Shown here: positions 16,986-25,528 of the stretch, piece after piece
How the letters are laid out: each line of letters starts with the position of its first letter
Position numbering within the stretch: position 1 is the first letter of the stretch
Source: Conexibacter sp. CPCC 206217
GTDB lineage: Bacteria; Actinomycetota; Thermoleophilia; Solirubrobacterales; Solirubrobacteraceae
DNA: 64,000 bases
Assembly: GCF_030646165.1 (NCBI RefSeq)
Contig: NZ_JAUTDO010000006.1
Coordinates: forward strand, 1 to 64,000
Direction: 5' to 3'
Translations under genes and position numbers: made by a program
Notes under the pieces: generated by a model
The model's input: only the letters and a program-made list of their open reading frames with translations
The model's database searches: none
Told to the model about the DNA's origin: nothing

Positions 16986-18763
16986 CTGGCGAAGTGGGCG
17001 TCACCGAAGACGGGCTCGCCCTGCGAGGGCTCGATCCAGACGCCCTGCAGTCTTCTGTCGATCGCCAGCGAGGTCGTCTGCGGGTAGAGCCCGAGCGCGA
17101 CCGCGTTGTCGGCGACGATTCTCTGGGCTCTCTCGTAGAGCGCTCTCTGTCTGGCCGGGTCGAGCGTCGCGTTGGCCGCTCTGGCCGTGCTGTCCAGCTG
17201 CGGGTCGTTGAAGAACGACGTGTTCCAGGGGTTGGGGCTGTCCGGCGTCGACTGGCGGTAGTTGATCAGCAGCACGCCGGGGGTCGGCGCGGTCCAGTAG
17301 CTCGGGTAGGCGTTGTAGGCGTCCGGCGTCGAGTATCTGCCGCTGAAGATCTCGGCCTGCGTCTTGGGCTCCAGCACGACGTCGAAGCCGGCCTCCTTGA
17401 CCTGCTGCTGGAGGTTCTGCAGCAGCGTCGCGCCCTCCTGGTTGATGATCGCGCCGGCGCCGTAGACCAGTCTCACGGTGAGGCGTCTGCCGCCCTTGGT
17501 GCGGAAGCCGTCGCTGTCTCTCTGCGTCCAGCCGGCCTCGTCGAGCAGTCTGTTGGCGCTGTCGAGGTCGAGCGGGTAGGCGTCGGCCAGCGCCGCGTCG
17601 TAGTCGGGCGTGCTGCTGCTCAGCGCCGGGTTGCCGGCCCACGGCACGACGCCGTTGAAGGCGCTCTCGGCGGCCGCTCTGGCGTTGCCGGCGTAGAGGA
17701 AGGCCTGGCGCACCTTCAGCTCGTCGAACGGCGGTCTGATCGTGTTGAGCGCGAGTCGCACCGGCGCGCCGGGGGTGATCACCTGCTGCAGCTCGAAGTC
17801 GGCTCTGGCACCGTCCCAGTCGACTGTCGGGACGTCGTAGATCGCGTCGACCTGACCGGTCTCGAGCGCGCCGAAGCGGGCGGTCGGGTCGGGCAGGAAC
17901 TTCCACACCAACCCGTCGACGTACGCCGGGCCCTGGTGTCTGGCGTTCTCGGGTGCCGAGTTGTAGCCCGGGTTTCTGACCATCGTCACGTCCTGGCCGT
18001 GGTTCCACTTCTCCACGACGAAGGGACCGGTCCCGACCGGCGACTCGCAGTTGTCCGCCAGGCCGCGCGCGAGCGCTCTGGGGGACTGCATGCCGAAGTA
18101 GGACTGCGACAGCACCGTCAGCAGCGGCGAGTACGGCGCGTTGAGCGTGATCGCGACCGTGTACGGGTCGACCACTCGCGTCGATCTCGCGTCGAACAGC
18201 CCGCCGAAGTAGGTCAGCGCCCCGCTGCCGGTTCTCGGGTCGAACCAGTGCGCGATGTTGGCCTTCACGGCGTCGGCGTCGAACGGCGAGCCGTCGGTGA
18301 ATCTGACCCCTCTCTTGAGCTGGAGCGTGTATCTGAGCCCGTCGGGCGAGACGCTCCACGACGTCGCCAGCCACGGCACGAGTCTCCCGCCCGGCTCCAG
18401 CGAGACGAGTGAGTCGAGGTACTGACGCGCGATCAGCGCCTGCTGCACCCAGCCGCCGCTGGCGGGGTCGAGGCAGGGGACCTCCTGCACGTGCGCGTAG
18501 GTGATCGTGCCACCACTGGCCGGCGTGCCGTTCGCGACCGTCGCGCTGCCGCCGGCCGTGTCGCCGGATCCGCTCGTCGTCGCGCCGCCGCCTCCGTCAC
18601 CGCCGCAGGCCGACAGCAGCGTGGCGAGCGCGAGCGCGCCGGCGGCGAGGCCGGCGACTGCGGTCCGCCGGCGCGGCGCGCGTGGCCGCGCGCGGGTGCC
18701 GGTCTGGTGCGCGGACCCGCTCGCTGCGGAGCCGGTGCGCGGTGTCTGACGTGGGGAGTTCAT
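16982..18763 (-). CDS. Family 5 extracellular solute-binding lipoprotein
   Basis: 593-residue Dpp/Opp-type binding protein. A long basic n-region (TRARPRAPRRR) precedes a hydrophobic stretch and the lipobox LLSAC at about residue 50, then a Gly/Ser linker. The mature protein has the family sequence LATSWSVSPDGLRYTLQLKRGVRF in pieces, DADAVKANIAHWFD and SPVGTGPFVVEKW. It is the first gene of the transporter and monooxygenase operon. Arg is encoded mainly by AGA here, while the permeases and ATPase downstream use almost none. Substrate may be a short peptide, a metal chelate or a xenobiotic; the monooxygenase neighbour favours the latter. Confidence 0.92.
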   Translation of the reverse strand: MNSPRQTPRTGSAASGSAHQTGTRARPRAPRRRTAVAGLAAGALALATLLSACGGDGGGGATTSGSGDTAGGSATVANGTPASGGTITYAHVQEVPCLDPASGGWVQQALIARQYLDSLVSLEPGGRLVPWLATSWSVSPDGLRYTLQLKRGVRFTDGSPFDADAVKANIAHWFDPRTGSGALTYFGGLFDARSTRVVDPYTVAITLNAPYSPLLTVLSQSYFGMQSPRALARGLADNCESPVGTGPFVVEKWNHGQDVTMVRNPGYNSAPENARHQGPAYVDGLVWKFLPDPTARFGALETGQVDAIYDVPTVDWDGARADFELQQVITPGAPVRLALNTIRPPFDELKVRQAFLYAGNARAAAESAFNGVVPWAGNPALSSSTPDYDAALADAYPLDLDSANRLLDEAGWTQRDSDGFRTKGGRRLTVRLVYGAGAIINQEGATLLQNLQQQVKEAGFDVVLEPKTQAEIFSGRYSTPDAYNAYPSYWTAPTPGVLLINYRQSTPDSPNPWNTSFFNDPQLDSTARAANATLDPARQRALYERAQRIVADNAVALGLYPQTTSLAIDRRLQGVWIEPSQGEPVFGDAHFAR

Positions 18764-18851
18764 GCGTGCGTTGACCTCTGAGGTGAAGGACCTGCGAAGG
18801 CGAGGGAGCATCAGCGACGTTTCGATCAGCGTCAAATCGGCATTCGCGAGG

Positions 18852-18876
18852 GGTTGATAGGGTTTCCCTACCAACC
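18852..18876. promoter_or_regulatory. Inverted repeat between LysR gene and transporter operon
   Basis: GGTTG-A-TAGGG-TTT-CCCTA-C-CAACC: eleven-position arms with one mismatched position each and a three-base centre. It lies 31 bases before the LysR start and 88 bases before the binding-protein start. Likely LysR binding site; not tested. Confidence 0.55.
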
Positions 18877-18907
18877 CGGTCGACTTTCACGGCTTTTCAC
18901 TTGACTC

Positions 18908-19921
18908 ATGCGAATCGAGCAACTCGAGTACATCGCCGCGGTGACGCGGCTGGGATCGTTCCGTCGCGCCGCCGAGGAACTGCACATCTCGCAGCCGGCG
19001 CTCAGCGAGACGATCCGCAACCTCGAGCGCGAGCTCGGCGTCGAGATCCTCGACCGCCGCCGTTCGGGCGCGAAGATCAGCGACGAGGGCCGCGAGTTGC
19101 TGCCGCACATGATCTCCGTGCTGGAGGCCGTCGACCGACTGCGCCGTACGGCCGGCGATCACCACAGCAGCGCCCGCACCGTCCGCGTCGGGGCCGTCAA
19201 CAGCGCCAGCACGCCGCTGCTGGCACCGGCGATCAGGGCCTTTCGCGAGCGGCATCCGGCGACGCAGGTCGAGCTGATCGGCACGCAGCAGGAGGTGATC
19301 CAGCGCCTGATCCTCGACGGCGGAGTCGATCTCGGCCTCGTCAGCTACCTGGAGGGCGACGACCTGCCGCCGGAGCTGGACACGTCCGTGCTCGTGCGCG
19401 GGCGGCCCGTCCTCTGCATGCGACCGGACAGCCCGCTCGCGGCGCGCGCCGAGATCCACAGCGCGGAGCTGCTCGAGCAGCCGCTGATCGTGATGCGCTC
19501 GGGCTACACGATGCACCGCTTCGTGCATCGCCTGCTGGCGGGTCGCGTGCCGGCGTTCCCGTATGCGACCGACGGCGCGGAGCTGGGCAAGCTGATGGTC
19601 GCGCAGGGGCTCGGCGTCACGGTGCTGGCCGACTTCAGCGTCATCGGCGATCCGCTCGAGCGCAGCGGCGAGATCACGTGGCGTCCGCTCGCCGACAGCG
19701 ACACCAGCGTGCTGCTGGTGATCCAGCGCCCCCGCTCGAGCGCGGCGTCGCCGGCGGCGCGCGACCTGCGCGAGATCTTCGTCGCGCGTGCGCGCGGCTA
19801 CGAAGCCGAACGCGCGCGCGACGAAGCTGCGGGCGACGCCGCCCAGCGAAAGCCGGTGGCGGCGGGGCGCGGCGACAGCGGACTCGCGGGCAGCTCGCCG
19901 GTCGGGTCGTCCTCGTTGTAG
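18908..19921 (+). CDS. LysR-family transcriptional regulator
   Basis: 337 residues. The winged helix-turn-helix is at ~1-60 (MRIEQLEYIAAVTRLGSFRRA, AEELHISQPALSETIRNLE), followed by a substrate-binding domain with VRVGAVNSASTPLLAPAIRAF and the typical GVDLGLVSY strand. It diverges from the peptide-type transporter operon, the classic LysR arrangement. The last ~40 residues (Ala/Arg/Gly/Ser-rich) extend past the usual family end and are read from DNA antisense to the end of the enolase-superfamily gene (124-base overlap), so this tail is probably not conserved. Confidence 0.9.
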   Translation: MRIEQLEYIAAVTRLGSFRRAAEELHISQPALSETIRNLERELGVEILDRRRSGAKISDEGRELLPHMISVLEAVDRLRRTAGDHHSSARTVRVGAVNSASTPLLAPAIRAFRERHPATQVELIGTQQEVIQRLILDGGVDLGLVSYLEGDDLPPELDTSVLVRGRPVLCMRPDSPLAARAEIHSAELLEQPLIVMRSGYTMHRFVHRLLAGRVPAFPYATDGAELGKLMVAQGLGVTVLADFSVIGDPLERSGEITWRPLADSDTSVLLVIQRPRSSAASPAARDLREIFVARARGYEAERARDEAAGDAAQRKPVAAGRGDSGLAGSSPVGSSSL

Positions 19922-20898
19922 GCGCTCGGGGCGACGTCGTTGGGTGCGTCGGCGTGGAACAACGAAGCGAGCAGCTCGATCTGCCCGCGGCCGACGCCCA
20001 GCTCGCCCATGCCGCCGCCGTACATCGGGCGCTGCTCGCGCGTGCAGCGGGCGTAGACCTCCAACAGCGCGCGCAGGCCGCCGATGCGCGACGGCTTGAC
20101 GTTCACGACCCGTCCTGGCAGCGGTGTCGCGCCGATGTCGTCGGCGCTGTGGATCGGCGCGTCGTAGGAGATGCGCTCGGCGTGGTCGCGCAGCCGCCGC
20201 GTGATCTCGGGCAAGTCGTGGGGATCCTCCAGGTAGGCGTCCGGGAACGCGACGAGCACGCGCTCGTACAGCTCGCCGAGCGCCTGCGGATCCTTCACCT
20301 CGATGCCGTACTGGCCCTTGAAGTCGATCGTGTCGACCGCGCCGGTGGCGGCGACCTCGTCGACAAGCGCGGCGGACCACGTCGCCTCCGCGTCGAGCTT
20401 GAAGCGCACGCCCGGCGAGCGGGTGAGCCGCCGCCGCACGGGCTCGATCGCGGGCTGCTCGCCGAGGCCCAGCGAGTTGACGAAACGCACCGGCCGCGGC
20501 TGCAGGCCGAGCACGTCGTGCAGAGCGCGGCCGGCCTGGCGCAGCGCGAGGTCGAGCGCCGCCGACTCGAACGCCCAGTTGCGGTAGCTGCGGGCCCATT
20601 CCCACTCCGGCGGTCTGGGCCACGGATCGAGCGTCGCGAGGTGGTCGCAGAAGCCGGCGAGCGTCCACTCGCCCGCGAGCGGCAGCGCGGGCCGCGCCTC
20701 GTGCAGCGACGTGCCGTCCTCCTCGTGGATCGAGACGTCCTCGCCGAGCCCGTCAGCGCCGGCGCCGACGAGCCGCACATGCGTCGTCACCCGCTCGGAT
20801 TCCTGGGCGAGGACGGCGTGCAGTCGCTCGTACTCGCACGACTCGACGATCAACGGCAGGTCTGCCAGCCGGGGCCAGAGCGATTGCGGAGGCGTCAT
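19798..20898 (-). CDS. Enolase-superfamily protein (muconate-cycloisomerase/OSBS-like)
   Basis: 366-residue protein with a capping domain followed by a TIM barrel. Barrel residues of the superfamily can be placed: VRFKLDAEATW near 176, metal-site Asp in IDFKGQYG, Glu in AYLEDPHD, Asp in YDAPIHSADD, and Lys in VNVKPSRIGGLR, then YGGGMGELGVGRGQ and PNDVAPSAYN. The reaction is probably proton abstraction next to a carboxylate, but the first Lys of the usual KxK pair is not clear and the substrate cannot be named. It is a single gene, convergent with the LysR regulator and sharing 124 bases with it. Confidence 0.7.
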   Translation of the reverse strand: MTPPQSLWPRLADLPLIVESCEYERLHAVLAQESERVTTHVRLVGAGADGLGEDVSIHEEDGTSLHEARPALPLAGEWTLAGFCDHLATLDPWPRPPEWEWARSYRNWAFESAALDLALRQAGRALHDVLGLQPRPVRFVNSLGLGEQPAIEPVRRRLTRSPGVRFKLDAEATWSAALVDEVAATGAVDTIDFKGQYGIEVKDPQALGELYERVLVAFPDAYLEDPHDLPEITRRLRDHAERISYDAPIHSADDIGATPLPGRVVNVKPSRIGGLRALLEVYARCTREQRPMYGGGMGELGVGRGQIELLASLFHADAPNDVAPSAYNEDDPTGELPASPLSPRPAATGFRWAASPAASSRARSAS

Positions 20899-20965
20899 GT
20901 CCTCGCAGACTAGCCCGAGCGGCCGATCTCCTCACGTCGGAATGTGAACCGACTACGCTGCCCCG

Positions 20966-21859
20966 ATGCGTGCCTCCGAGCGGTCTCCGAAGCGTCGTCT
21001 CCATGCCCTCGCCGTCGTCGCCGTCGCCGCTCTCGTGGGCGTGTCCGCCACGACCGCGGCTGCGACCGAGACCGCCACGAACCCGCGGCCGAAGCCGAAG
21101 ATCCTGAGCGCCTCGTGGGGCACCGACGACGCGGTCGGCTGCCCGTCGGGCGCGAGCGGCCTGGACAACATCCCCGTCACCTTCGACTGGTTCGTCCGCC
21201 GCGCGTCGATCCAGACGACGGACTTCCAGATCGTGCGCAGCGACGGGACCACTGCGACGCCGACCTGCGCGCTGCAGTTCCCGCCGGACGAGCGCGACGA
21301 GGCGCAGACGGTCAACCTGATCGGTGACTTCGGTGACTCCGTGAACGGCCCGACGCCGGTCGCGATCGGAATCGTCGGCGCGCTGCAGGGCAAGGCTCCC
21401 GGCGCGAACGCGTGGAAGGCGTTCCCGTCGTTGAAGCAGGCTGACGTCGAGCCGCTGTCCGGCGGTCCGTACGTCGTCGACGCCTGGACGCTCACGCCGG
21501 CGCTCTACCGCGGCGATCGCAACCGCTGCGAGACCGGCAGAACGTTCGTGCGCGTGATGTGGTCCAACGGGCTGACGGCGTACCCGACCGGCGAGGAGGT
21601 CGGCGCCGCCGTCGTCTCCTCCTACCGCGCGCTGTATCGCCGGCCGAACGGCAAGAGCGTTGCGATCGCGCCGCTCGACGTCGCCGATCTGCACGACCAC
21701 AGAAGCGCGGCCAACGCCGACAACATGCACGACCTCTGCCTGCCGCGCCCACCCAGGGGCGCGAGACTCGCCGGCGTCACGATCGCCGCCAACCTGATCC
21801 AGGACCCCAACGGCGACCCGAACCTCGCGCAGAAGTTCCGCGCGCCGCGCATCGACTGA
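20966..21859 (+). CDS. Exported protein of unknown function
   Basis: 297 residues starting with a Sec signal (KRRLHALAVVAVAALVGVSATTAAA) cleaved near residue 34. The mature part has no recognised domain. It contains two likely disulfide pairs (Cys in VGCPSGAS, TPTCALQF, NRCETGRTF, HDLCLPRP) and beta-strand-rich text such as PVTFDWFVRR and TFVRVMWSNG. It is probably a soluble secreted beta protein. It diverges from the enolase-superfamily gene with only 67 bases between starts. Confidence 0.65.
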   Translation: MRASERSPKRRLHALAVVAVAALVGVSATTAAATETATNPRPKPKILSASWGTDDAVGCPSGASGLDNIPVTFDWFVRRASIQTTDFQIVRSDGTTATPTCALQFPPDERDEAQTVNLIGDFGDSVNGPTPVAIGIVGALQGKAPGANAWKAFPSLKQADVEPLSGGPYVVDAWTLTPALYRGDRNRCETGRTFVRVMWSNGLTAYPTGEEVGAAVVSSYRALYRRPNGKSVAIAPLDVADLHDHRSAANADNMHDLCLPRPPRGARLAGVTIAANLIQDPNGDPNLAQKFRAPRID

Positions 21860-21904
21860 CGCCCGGCGCACCGGTGCGGTCGAGCGTCGGCGGCGGCGTT
21901 GCCG

Positions 21905-22029
21905 TGGCGTTGGCTGAGCGCGCCGTTGCGGACCAGCAGCGTCCACTCCGCCGCGGTCAGGTGGAAGTTGCGCCAGGGGCCGGACTCCGACTGGTAGCCG
22001 AACTGCTCCAGCGCGGCCGCCTGCAGATC
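21905..22029 (-). pseudogene. Remnant of an alkyl/aryl-sulfatase (MBL-fold) gene
   Basis: Read on the minus strand, the segment gives LEQFGYQSESGPWRNFHLT. This closely resembles the conserved 'ALEQLGYQAESGPWRNFYLTGA' stretch (wording from memory of the family) before the C-terminal domain of BDS1-type alkylsulfatases. Only ~40 codons are recognisable, with no start or stop, so it is a decayed fragment. The gene at 21957 runs through the same DNA in another frame for its last ~22 codons. Boundaries approximate. Confidence 0.5.
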
Positions 22030-22463
22030 GCGCGGTGGACGAGGAGGTTCTGGGCGGCGAAGGAGAGGGCGATGAAGAGGAAGATGTCGCCGGGGTGCTC
22101 GCCGGGGAAGATGCCGGTGATCGAGGCGACGGTGCCCATCGCGATCTTGATGCCGATCAGCAGTGCCCAGAGCGCGAGCGTGGTGCGGTTGCCCTGGGAG
22201 AGCAGGGTGCCCGCTTGGTCGCGCCAGATCGGGATCGCGGCGCCGCGCCAGAGCCCGATCGCGATCGAGATGACCGCGCTGACGGCGAGATAGGCGGCGG
22301 CGTCGGTGCTGTCGGCGAGGTCGCCGGTGCCGAAGCCGAGCACGCCGATCGCGGCGAAGATCAGCGGCAGTTTGACGAGGCCGGCGGTGGTGACCTCGTG
22401 CACGCGCATCTGGCGTGAGATCGACCAGGGGACGAGCACGAGCAGGATCAGCAGGACGGTCAT
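21957..22463 (-). CDS. Small integral membrane protein
   Basis: 168 residues with four to five hydrophobic segments (MTVLLILLVLVPWSI, LVKLPLIFAAIGVLGFG, AAAYLAVSAVISIAIGLW, TLALWALLIGIKIAMGTVAS, IFLFIALSFAAQNLLVH), similar in outline to DUF1453/CcdC-like proteins. It follows the DUF1398 gene after 36 bases and is probably co-transcribed with it under the divergent MarR regulator. The final ~22 residues are read across an alkylsulfatase remnant and are Ser/Arg-rich, so the native C-terminus may have been replaced by a rearrangement. Confidence 0.65.
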   Translation of the reverse strand: MTVLLILLVLVPWSISRQMRVHEVTTAGLVKLPLIFAAIGVLGFGTGDLADSTDAAAYLAVSAVISIAIGLWRGAAIPIWRDQAGTLLSQGNRTTLALWALLIGIKIAMGTVASITGIFPGEHPGDIFLFIALSFAAQNLLVHRAICRRPRWSSSATSRSPAPGATST

Positions 22464-22498
22464 GGCGAAGGCCTCCAGTCGGTGGTGATCGGACGGGG

Positions 22499-22912
22499 TC
22501 AGATGGCGACGAGTTCGAAGCGCTCGACGTAGCTGGCGCCGTCGGCGCCGTGGTAAGTGCAGGTGCTGGCGGTGAGGTCGACGTCGTACGTGAGGACGCC
22601 GGCAGCCCAGATCGCCGCGATGAAGTCGGGGAAGGCCGACTCGCCGGCCTGGTCGGTGCGGATCGCGGCGACGAGCGCGGGCTCGTCGAACGGGGCCACG
22701 TCGGCGATACCGCTGGCGATCGGCTCGTGCTGCATCACCACCGGTCCGTCGGTCGTGAAGTAGACGAACGCGTTGGACGGCACGACGACGTGGCAGCGGC
22801 TGACGCCCGCCTCCCGCAGCGAGGCTGCGAGGTGGGGGAAGCCGCCGACGGCGGGTCGGATGGCGGCGCCGCGCTGCAACGCGGCTTCGACGGTCGTGAT
22901 GGCAGTGCTCAT
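22499..22912 (-). CDS. DUF1398 family protein
   Basis: 137-residue cytosolic protein with the DUF1398 (YbcV-like) pattern: FPHLAASLREAGVSRCHVVVPS, FPDFIAAIWAAGVLTYDVDL, and the end TCTYHGADGASYVERF. Families of this type are thought to act in small-molecule or phage-related stress, but no reaction is established. ATG at 22912 is chosen over longer forms because upstream sequence contains the MarR-type operators. It is divergent from the MarR gene and heads a two-gene unit. Confidence 0.75.
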   Translation of the reverse strand: MSTAITTVEAALQRGAAIRPAVGGFPHLAASLREAGVSRCHVVVPSNAFVYFTTDGPVVMQHEPIASGIADVAPFDEPALVAAIRTDQAGESAFPDFIAAIWAAGVLTYDVDLTASTCTYHGADGASYVERFELVAI

Positions 22913-22983
22913 CGTGGTGCTCCGGGTTGGAGATCGCTCGACCGGTGGGCGGCCGAGCAGGAACGGGAGCAGATTCCCAAAAC

Positions 22984-22997
22984 GACAATAAATTGTC
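22984..22997. promoter_or_regulatory. GACAAT/ATTGTC palindrome and repeated TTGTCA sites
   Basis: GACAATAAATTGTC is a six-base inverted repeat with a two-base centre. Further ATTGTCA elements lie at about 23020-23025 and 23051-23056, with CTGTCATATTGTC between. This AT-rich 75-base tract stands out against the GC-rich surroundings and separates the divergent DUF1398 and MarR genes. It probably holds overlapping promoters and MarR binding sites. Confidence 0.6.
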
Positions 22998-23066
22998 AAG
23001 TCGACATATTGCTGTCATATTGTCAGGCGGCTGTCGGAGTCGACCGTTATTGTCATCTCCCACGCC

Positions 23067-23504
23067 ATGCCTGCCCGCGACGACGCCAGAGAGGAAATTC
23101 CGCTGCTGATCGCCGACCTGTTCGAGGCGGCTGGCGCGATGCGGCGCCACGGCGACCGGATCGCGGCGCAGTCCGGGCAGACGCAGGCCCGTTGGCAGTT
23201 GCTGAGCGTCGCCAGCGCGGGTGACTGGACCGTCCCGCGCATCGCGCACCGTCTCGGCATCAGCCGCCAGGCGGTCCAGCGCGTCGCTGACGAGCTGCGC
23301 GACGAAGGACTGCTCACCGCCGAGCCCAATCCCTACCACCAGCGCTCGCTGCTGATCCGTCTGACCCCGGAGGGGCGCCAGGCGCTCGCTGCGATCACCG
23401 CGCAGGCGCAGCGCTGGCACCGCAGGCTCGCCAGAGTCCTCGACGGCGCCGACGTCGCGACCACTCGTCGCGTGCTGCGCGCCCTCGTCGACGGCGCCGA
23501 CTGA
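23067..23504 (+). CDS. MarR-family transcriptional regulator
   Basis: 145-residue winged helix-turn-helix protein. The recognition region is VPRIAHRLGISRQAVQRVADELRDEGLL (about 58-85), followed by the wing TAEPNPYHQRSLLIRLTPEGRQAL, the standard MarR layout. It should form a dimer that represses the divergent DUF1398/membrane-protein pair and itself through the ATTGTC repeats between them. Ligand unknown. Confidence 0.88.
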   Translation: MPARDDAREEIPLLIADLFEAAGAMRRHGDRIAAQSGQTQARWQLLSVASAGDWTVPRIAHRLGISRQAVQRVADELRDEGLLTAEPNPYHQRSLLIRLTPEGRQALAAITAQAQRWHRRLARVLDGADVATTRRVLRALVDGAD

Positions 23505-23550
23505 CGCCGTCGACGAAGGTCGTCCCTGCTCCCAGGGCTTGCGGCGAGCC

Positions 23551-24039
23551 TCAGGCCCGCTGATGCACGATCAGCACGGAGGTCTCCGAGTGGGCCAGCA
23601 CGGCGGAGGCGACGCTCCCGACGAAATGGCCCGCGAGCGGACCGTGGCGGTGGGCGCCGAGCACTATCAGGCTCGCGTTCCGCTCCTGCGCGACCTTGAC
23701 GATGCCCTTCCAGGTCGGCGCCGCCTCCTCGGTGAGGATCTGCGCGCGGAAGCCCGCCTTCTCCGCGAGCGCCGCTCCCTGCGCGGCGGTCTCGTGCGCG
23801 GCCTGGTGGACCTCGGCGGCGTTCGCGGCGTCGAAGTGCTGCTCGCCGACGGGCACGAATCCGACGTCGGCCGGCTGCCACACGCACAGGACGAGCGCGT
23901 CGCGCCCGCTCGCGAGCTGCTTGCCGGCCTGCTCGATCGCGCAGCCCGCCAGCTCGCAGCCGTCGTAGGCGAACAGGACCGGGCCGGGGTCGAGCGGCCC
24001 GGCGGCGGTCGTCGTCGCGTCTGCGTCAGTCGAGGTCAT
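23551..24039 (-). CDS. Universal stress protein, UspA family
   Basis: 162 residues with one Usp domain. The strand PVLFAYDGCELAGCAIEQAG starts the domain, and the ATP-binding segment VLGAHRHGPLAGHFVGSVA corresponds to the Gx2Gx9G(S/T) loop, followed by LAHSETSVLIVH. Family members bind ATP and accumulate under stress or slow growth. The gene starts one base after the MFS transporter stop, so both are probably one transcript. Confidence 0.88.
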   Translation of the reverse strand: MTSTDADATTTAAGPLDPGPVLFAYDGCELAGCAIEQAGKQLASGRDALVLCVWQPADVGFVPVGEQHFDAANAAEVHQAAHETAAQGAALAEKAGFRAQILTEEAAPTWKGIVKVAQERNASLIVLGAHRHGPLAGHFVGSVASAVLAHSETSVLIVHQRA

Positions 24040-24040
24040 G

Positions 24041-25528
24041 TCAGCTCACGCTTTCGGTTGCGGGGGGTGCTGCCGGCACGCCGCGGCGGATCTTCGCCAG
24101 CAGCGGCGGCGAGTACCACGCCGGCTCCATCCCGGCGAGGAAGCGGTCGAGGTCGGGCTGCTGCGGGCGCGCGCCGCCGAGCGCGTAGATCCCGACGCCG
24201 AGGACAGCGCCGCCGACCGCGAGGCCGAGGCCGATCCAGAGCGCGGTCGTGGTGCCGCTGACGACGTCGCCGCCGACCGTGGTGGCGAGGTGGGCGAAGA
24301 TCGGCGCGATCATGAACGCCGCGACCGCGCGCAGCAGTTCGATGATCGCGAACACGCGCTGGAGGTTGGCGGACGGCAGCGAGAAACCGGCGACGAACAG
24401 CGCGGGCGCGACCGTCGCGCCGAGGCCGATGCCGGTCAGGCCCGAGCCGAGCAGCGTGAGCCCCTCGCTGGACGGCACCTTGATCAGGAAGACCGCGATG
24501 CCGGCGGCGAGGAACAGCATGCCGACGAGCGGCAGGTAGTGCATCTGCTTGCGCGTGATCACGAGTCCGAGCGCGACTGCCGTCAGCACCGCGCCGCCGA
24601 GCTCCGGCAGGTACAGCAGCCCGATGTGCAGCGGGCTGTACTGCCCGACCAGCAGCGCCGCCGTCAGCGCCGACGCCGAGACCGACGCGGCGGCCGCGAA
24701 CAGCGCGACGACGATTCCGGCGACTGGCATCGTGCTCGTCAGCATCGAGCGGATCGTCAGCAGCGGGTTCGGCGCGAGGCACTGGTAGACGATCAGGATC
24801 ACGATCGCCGCCAGGCCGCCGATCAGCGGCAGCAGCGTCGTGACGTCGACGAACGCGTGCGTCGTGAGCATCGAGGCGCCGAAGAAGGCGGCGACGCAGC
24901 CGACCGCGGCCAGCCCGATCGCGGGCAGGTCGCGCGGCGAGTCGGGATTGGCGGCCGGCGAGTCCTCGAACGTCAGCACGGCCAGGACCAGCGCCGCGAG
25001 CGATATCCCCGAGACGATCCAGAACAGCGGGCGCCAGCCGTCGGACTGCGCCTGCAGCCCGCCGATCAGCGGGCCGAGCGCGACCGCGCCGAAGATGCAC
25101 ATGTTCATGATCACGGCCGTGTCGCGCAGCTTCTCCTTCGGGTAGCCGATCGCGAGCGGCGGCACCGCGGCGATCAGCAGCAGGCTGGTGCAGAGGCCCT
25201 GGATGATGTGGCCGGTGATGAACATCGCCGCGTTCTGCGCGGCCGCCGTGAGCACCGACCCGATCACGAGCAGCACGGCGTAGCTGAGCAGCATCCGGCG
25301 CTGCGGCAGGTGCTGGGCGAACTGGACCGCGAGCACCGTGCCGACGGCGTAGGCGGCGTTGGCCATGCCGGCGCTGAGGCTCATCGTCTGCGCGCTCATG
25401 TGCAGCTGTTTGGAGATGATCGGCGTCAGCGGCTCGAGCGCTGCTGACAGCGCCAGGTACGGGATCAGCGCGAACATGACCATCGACGCGACCGCGGCAT
25501 AGCGGCCTGCGAGAGGACCTTGGCGCAT
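24041..25528 (-). CDS. MFS transporter, multidrug-type
   Basis: 495-residue membrane protein with about 13-14 hydrophobic helices. The first helices carry LEPLTPIISKQLHMSAQTMSL and the loop 2-3 region AVQFAQHLPQRRMLLSYAVLL, as in DHA-type drug/H+ antiporters. The start at ATG 25528 is preferred because it is coupled to a 13-codon upstream reading frame (TGATG). The divergent TetR gene begins 216 bases away, the usual arrangement for a drug-inducible exporter. Substrate unknown. The cytosolic C-terminal tail (~50 residues) is unusually long. Confidence 0.88.
   Translation of the reverse strand: MRQGPLAGRYAAVASMVMFALIPYLALSAALEPLTPIISKQLHMSAQTMSLSAGMANAAYAVGTVLAVQFAQHLPQRRMLLSYAVLLVIGSVLTAAAQNAAMFITGHIIQGLCTSLLLIAAVPPLAIGYPKEKLRDTAVIMNMCIFGAVALGPLIGGLQAQSDGWRPLFWIVSGISLAALVLAVLTFEDSPAANPDSPRDLPAIGLAAVGCVAAFFGASMLTTHAFVDVTTLLPLIGGLAAIVILIVYQCLAPNPLLTIRSMLTSTMPVAGIVVALFAAAASVSASALTAALLVGQYSPLHIGLLYLPELGGAVLTAVALGLVITRKQMHYLPLVGMLFLAAGIAVFLIKVPSSEGLTLLGSGLTGIGLGATVAPALFVAGFSLPSANLQRVFAIIELLRAVAAFMIAPIFAHLATTVGGDVVSGTTTALWIGLGLAVGGAVLGVGIYALGGARPQQPDLDRFLAGMEPAWYSPPLLAKIRRGVPAAPPATESVS

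Noticed and set aside
18858..18870. DtxR iron box (TAGGGTTTCCCTA)
   Set aside because: Arms lack the TTAGG..CCTAA spacing, and the longer 25-base repeat and divergent LysR gene explain it better.
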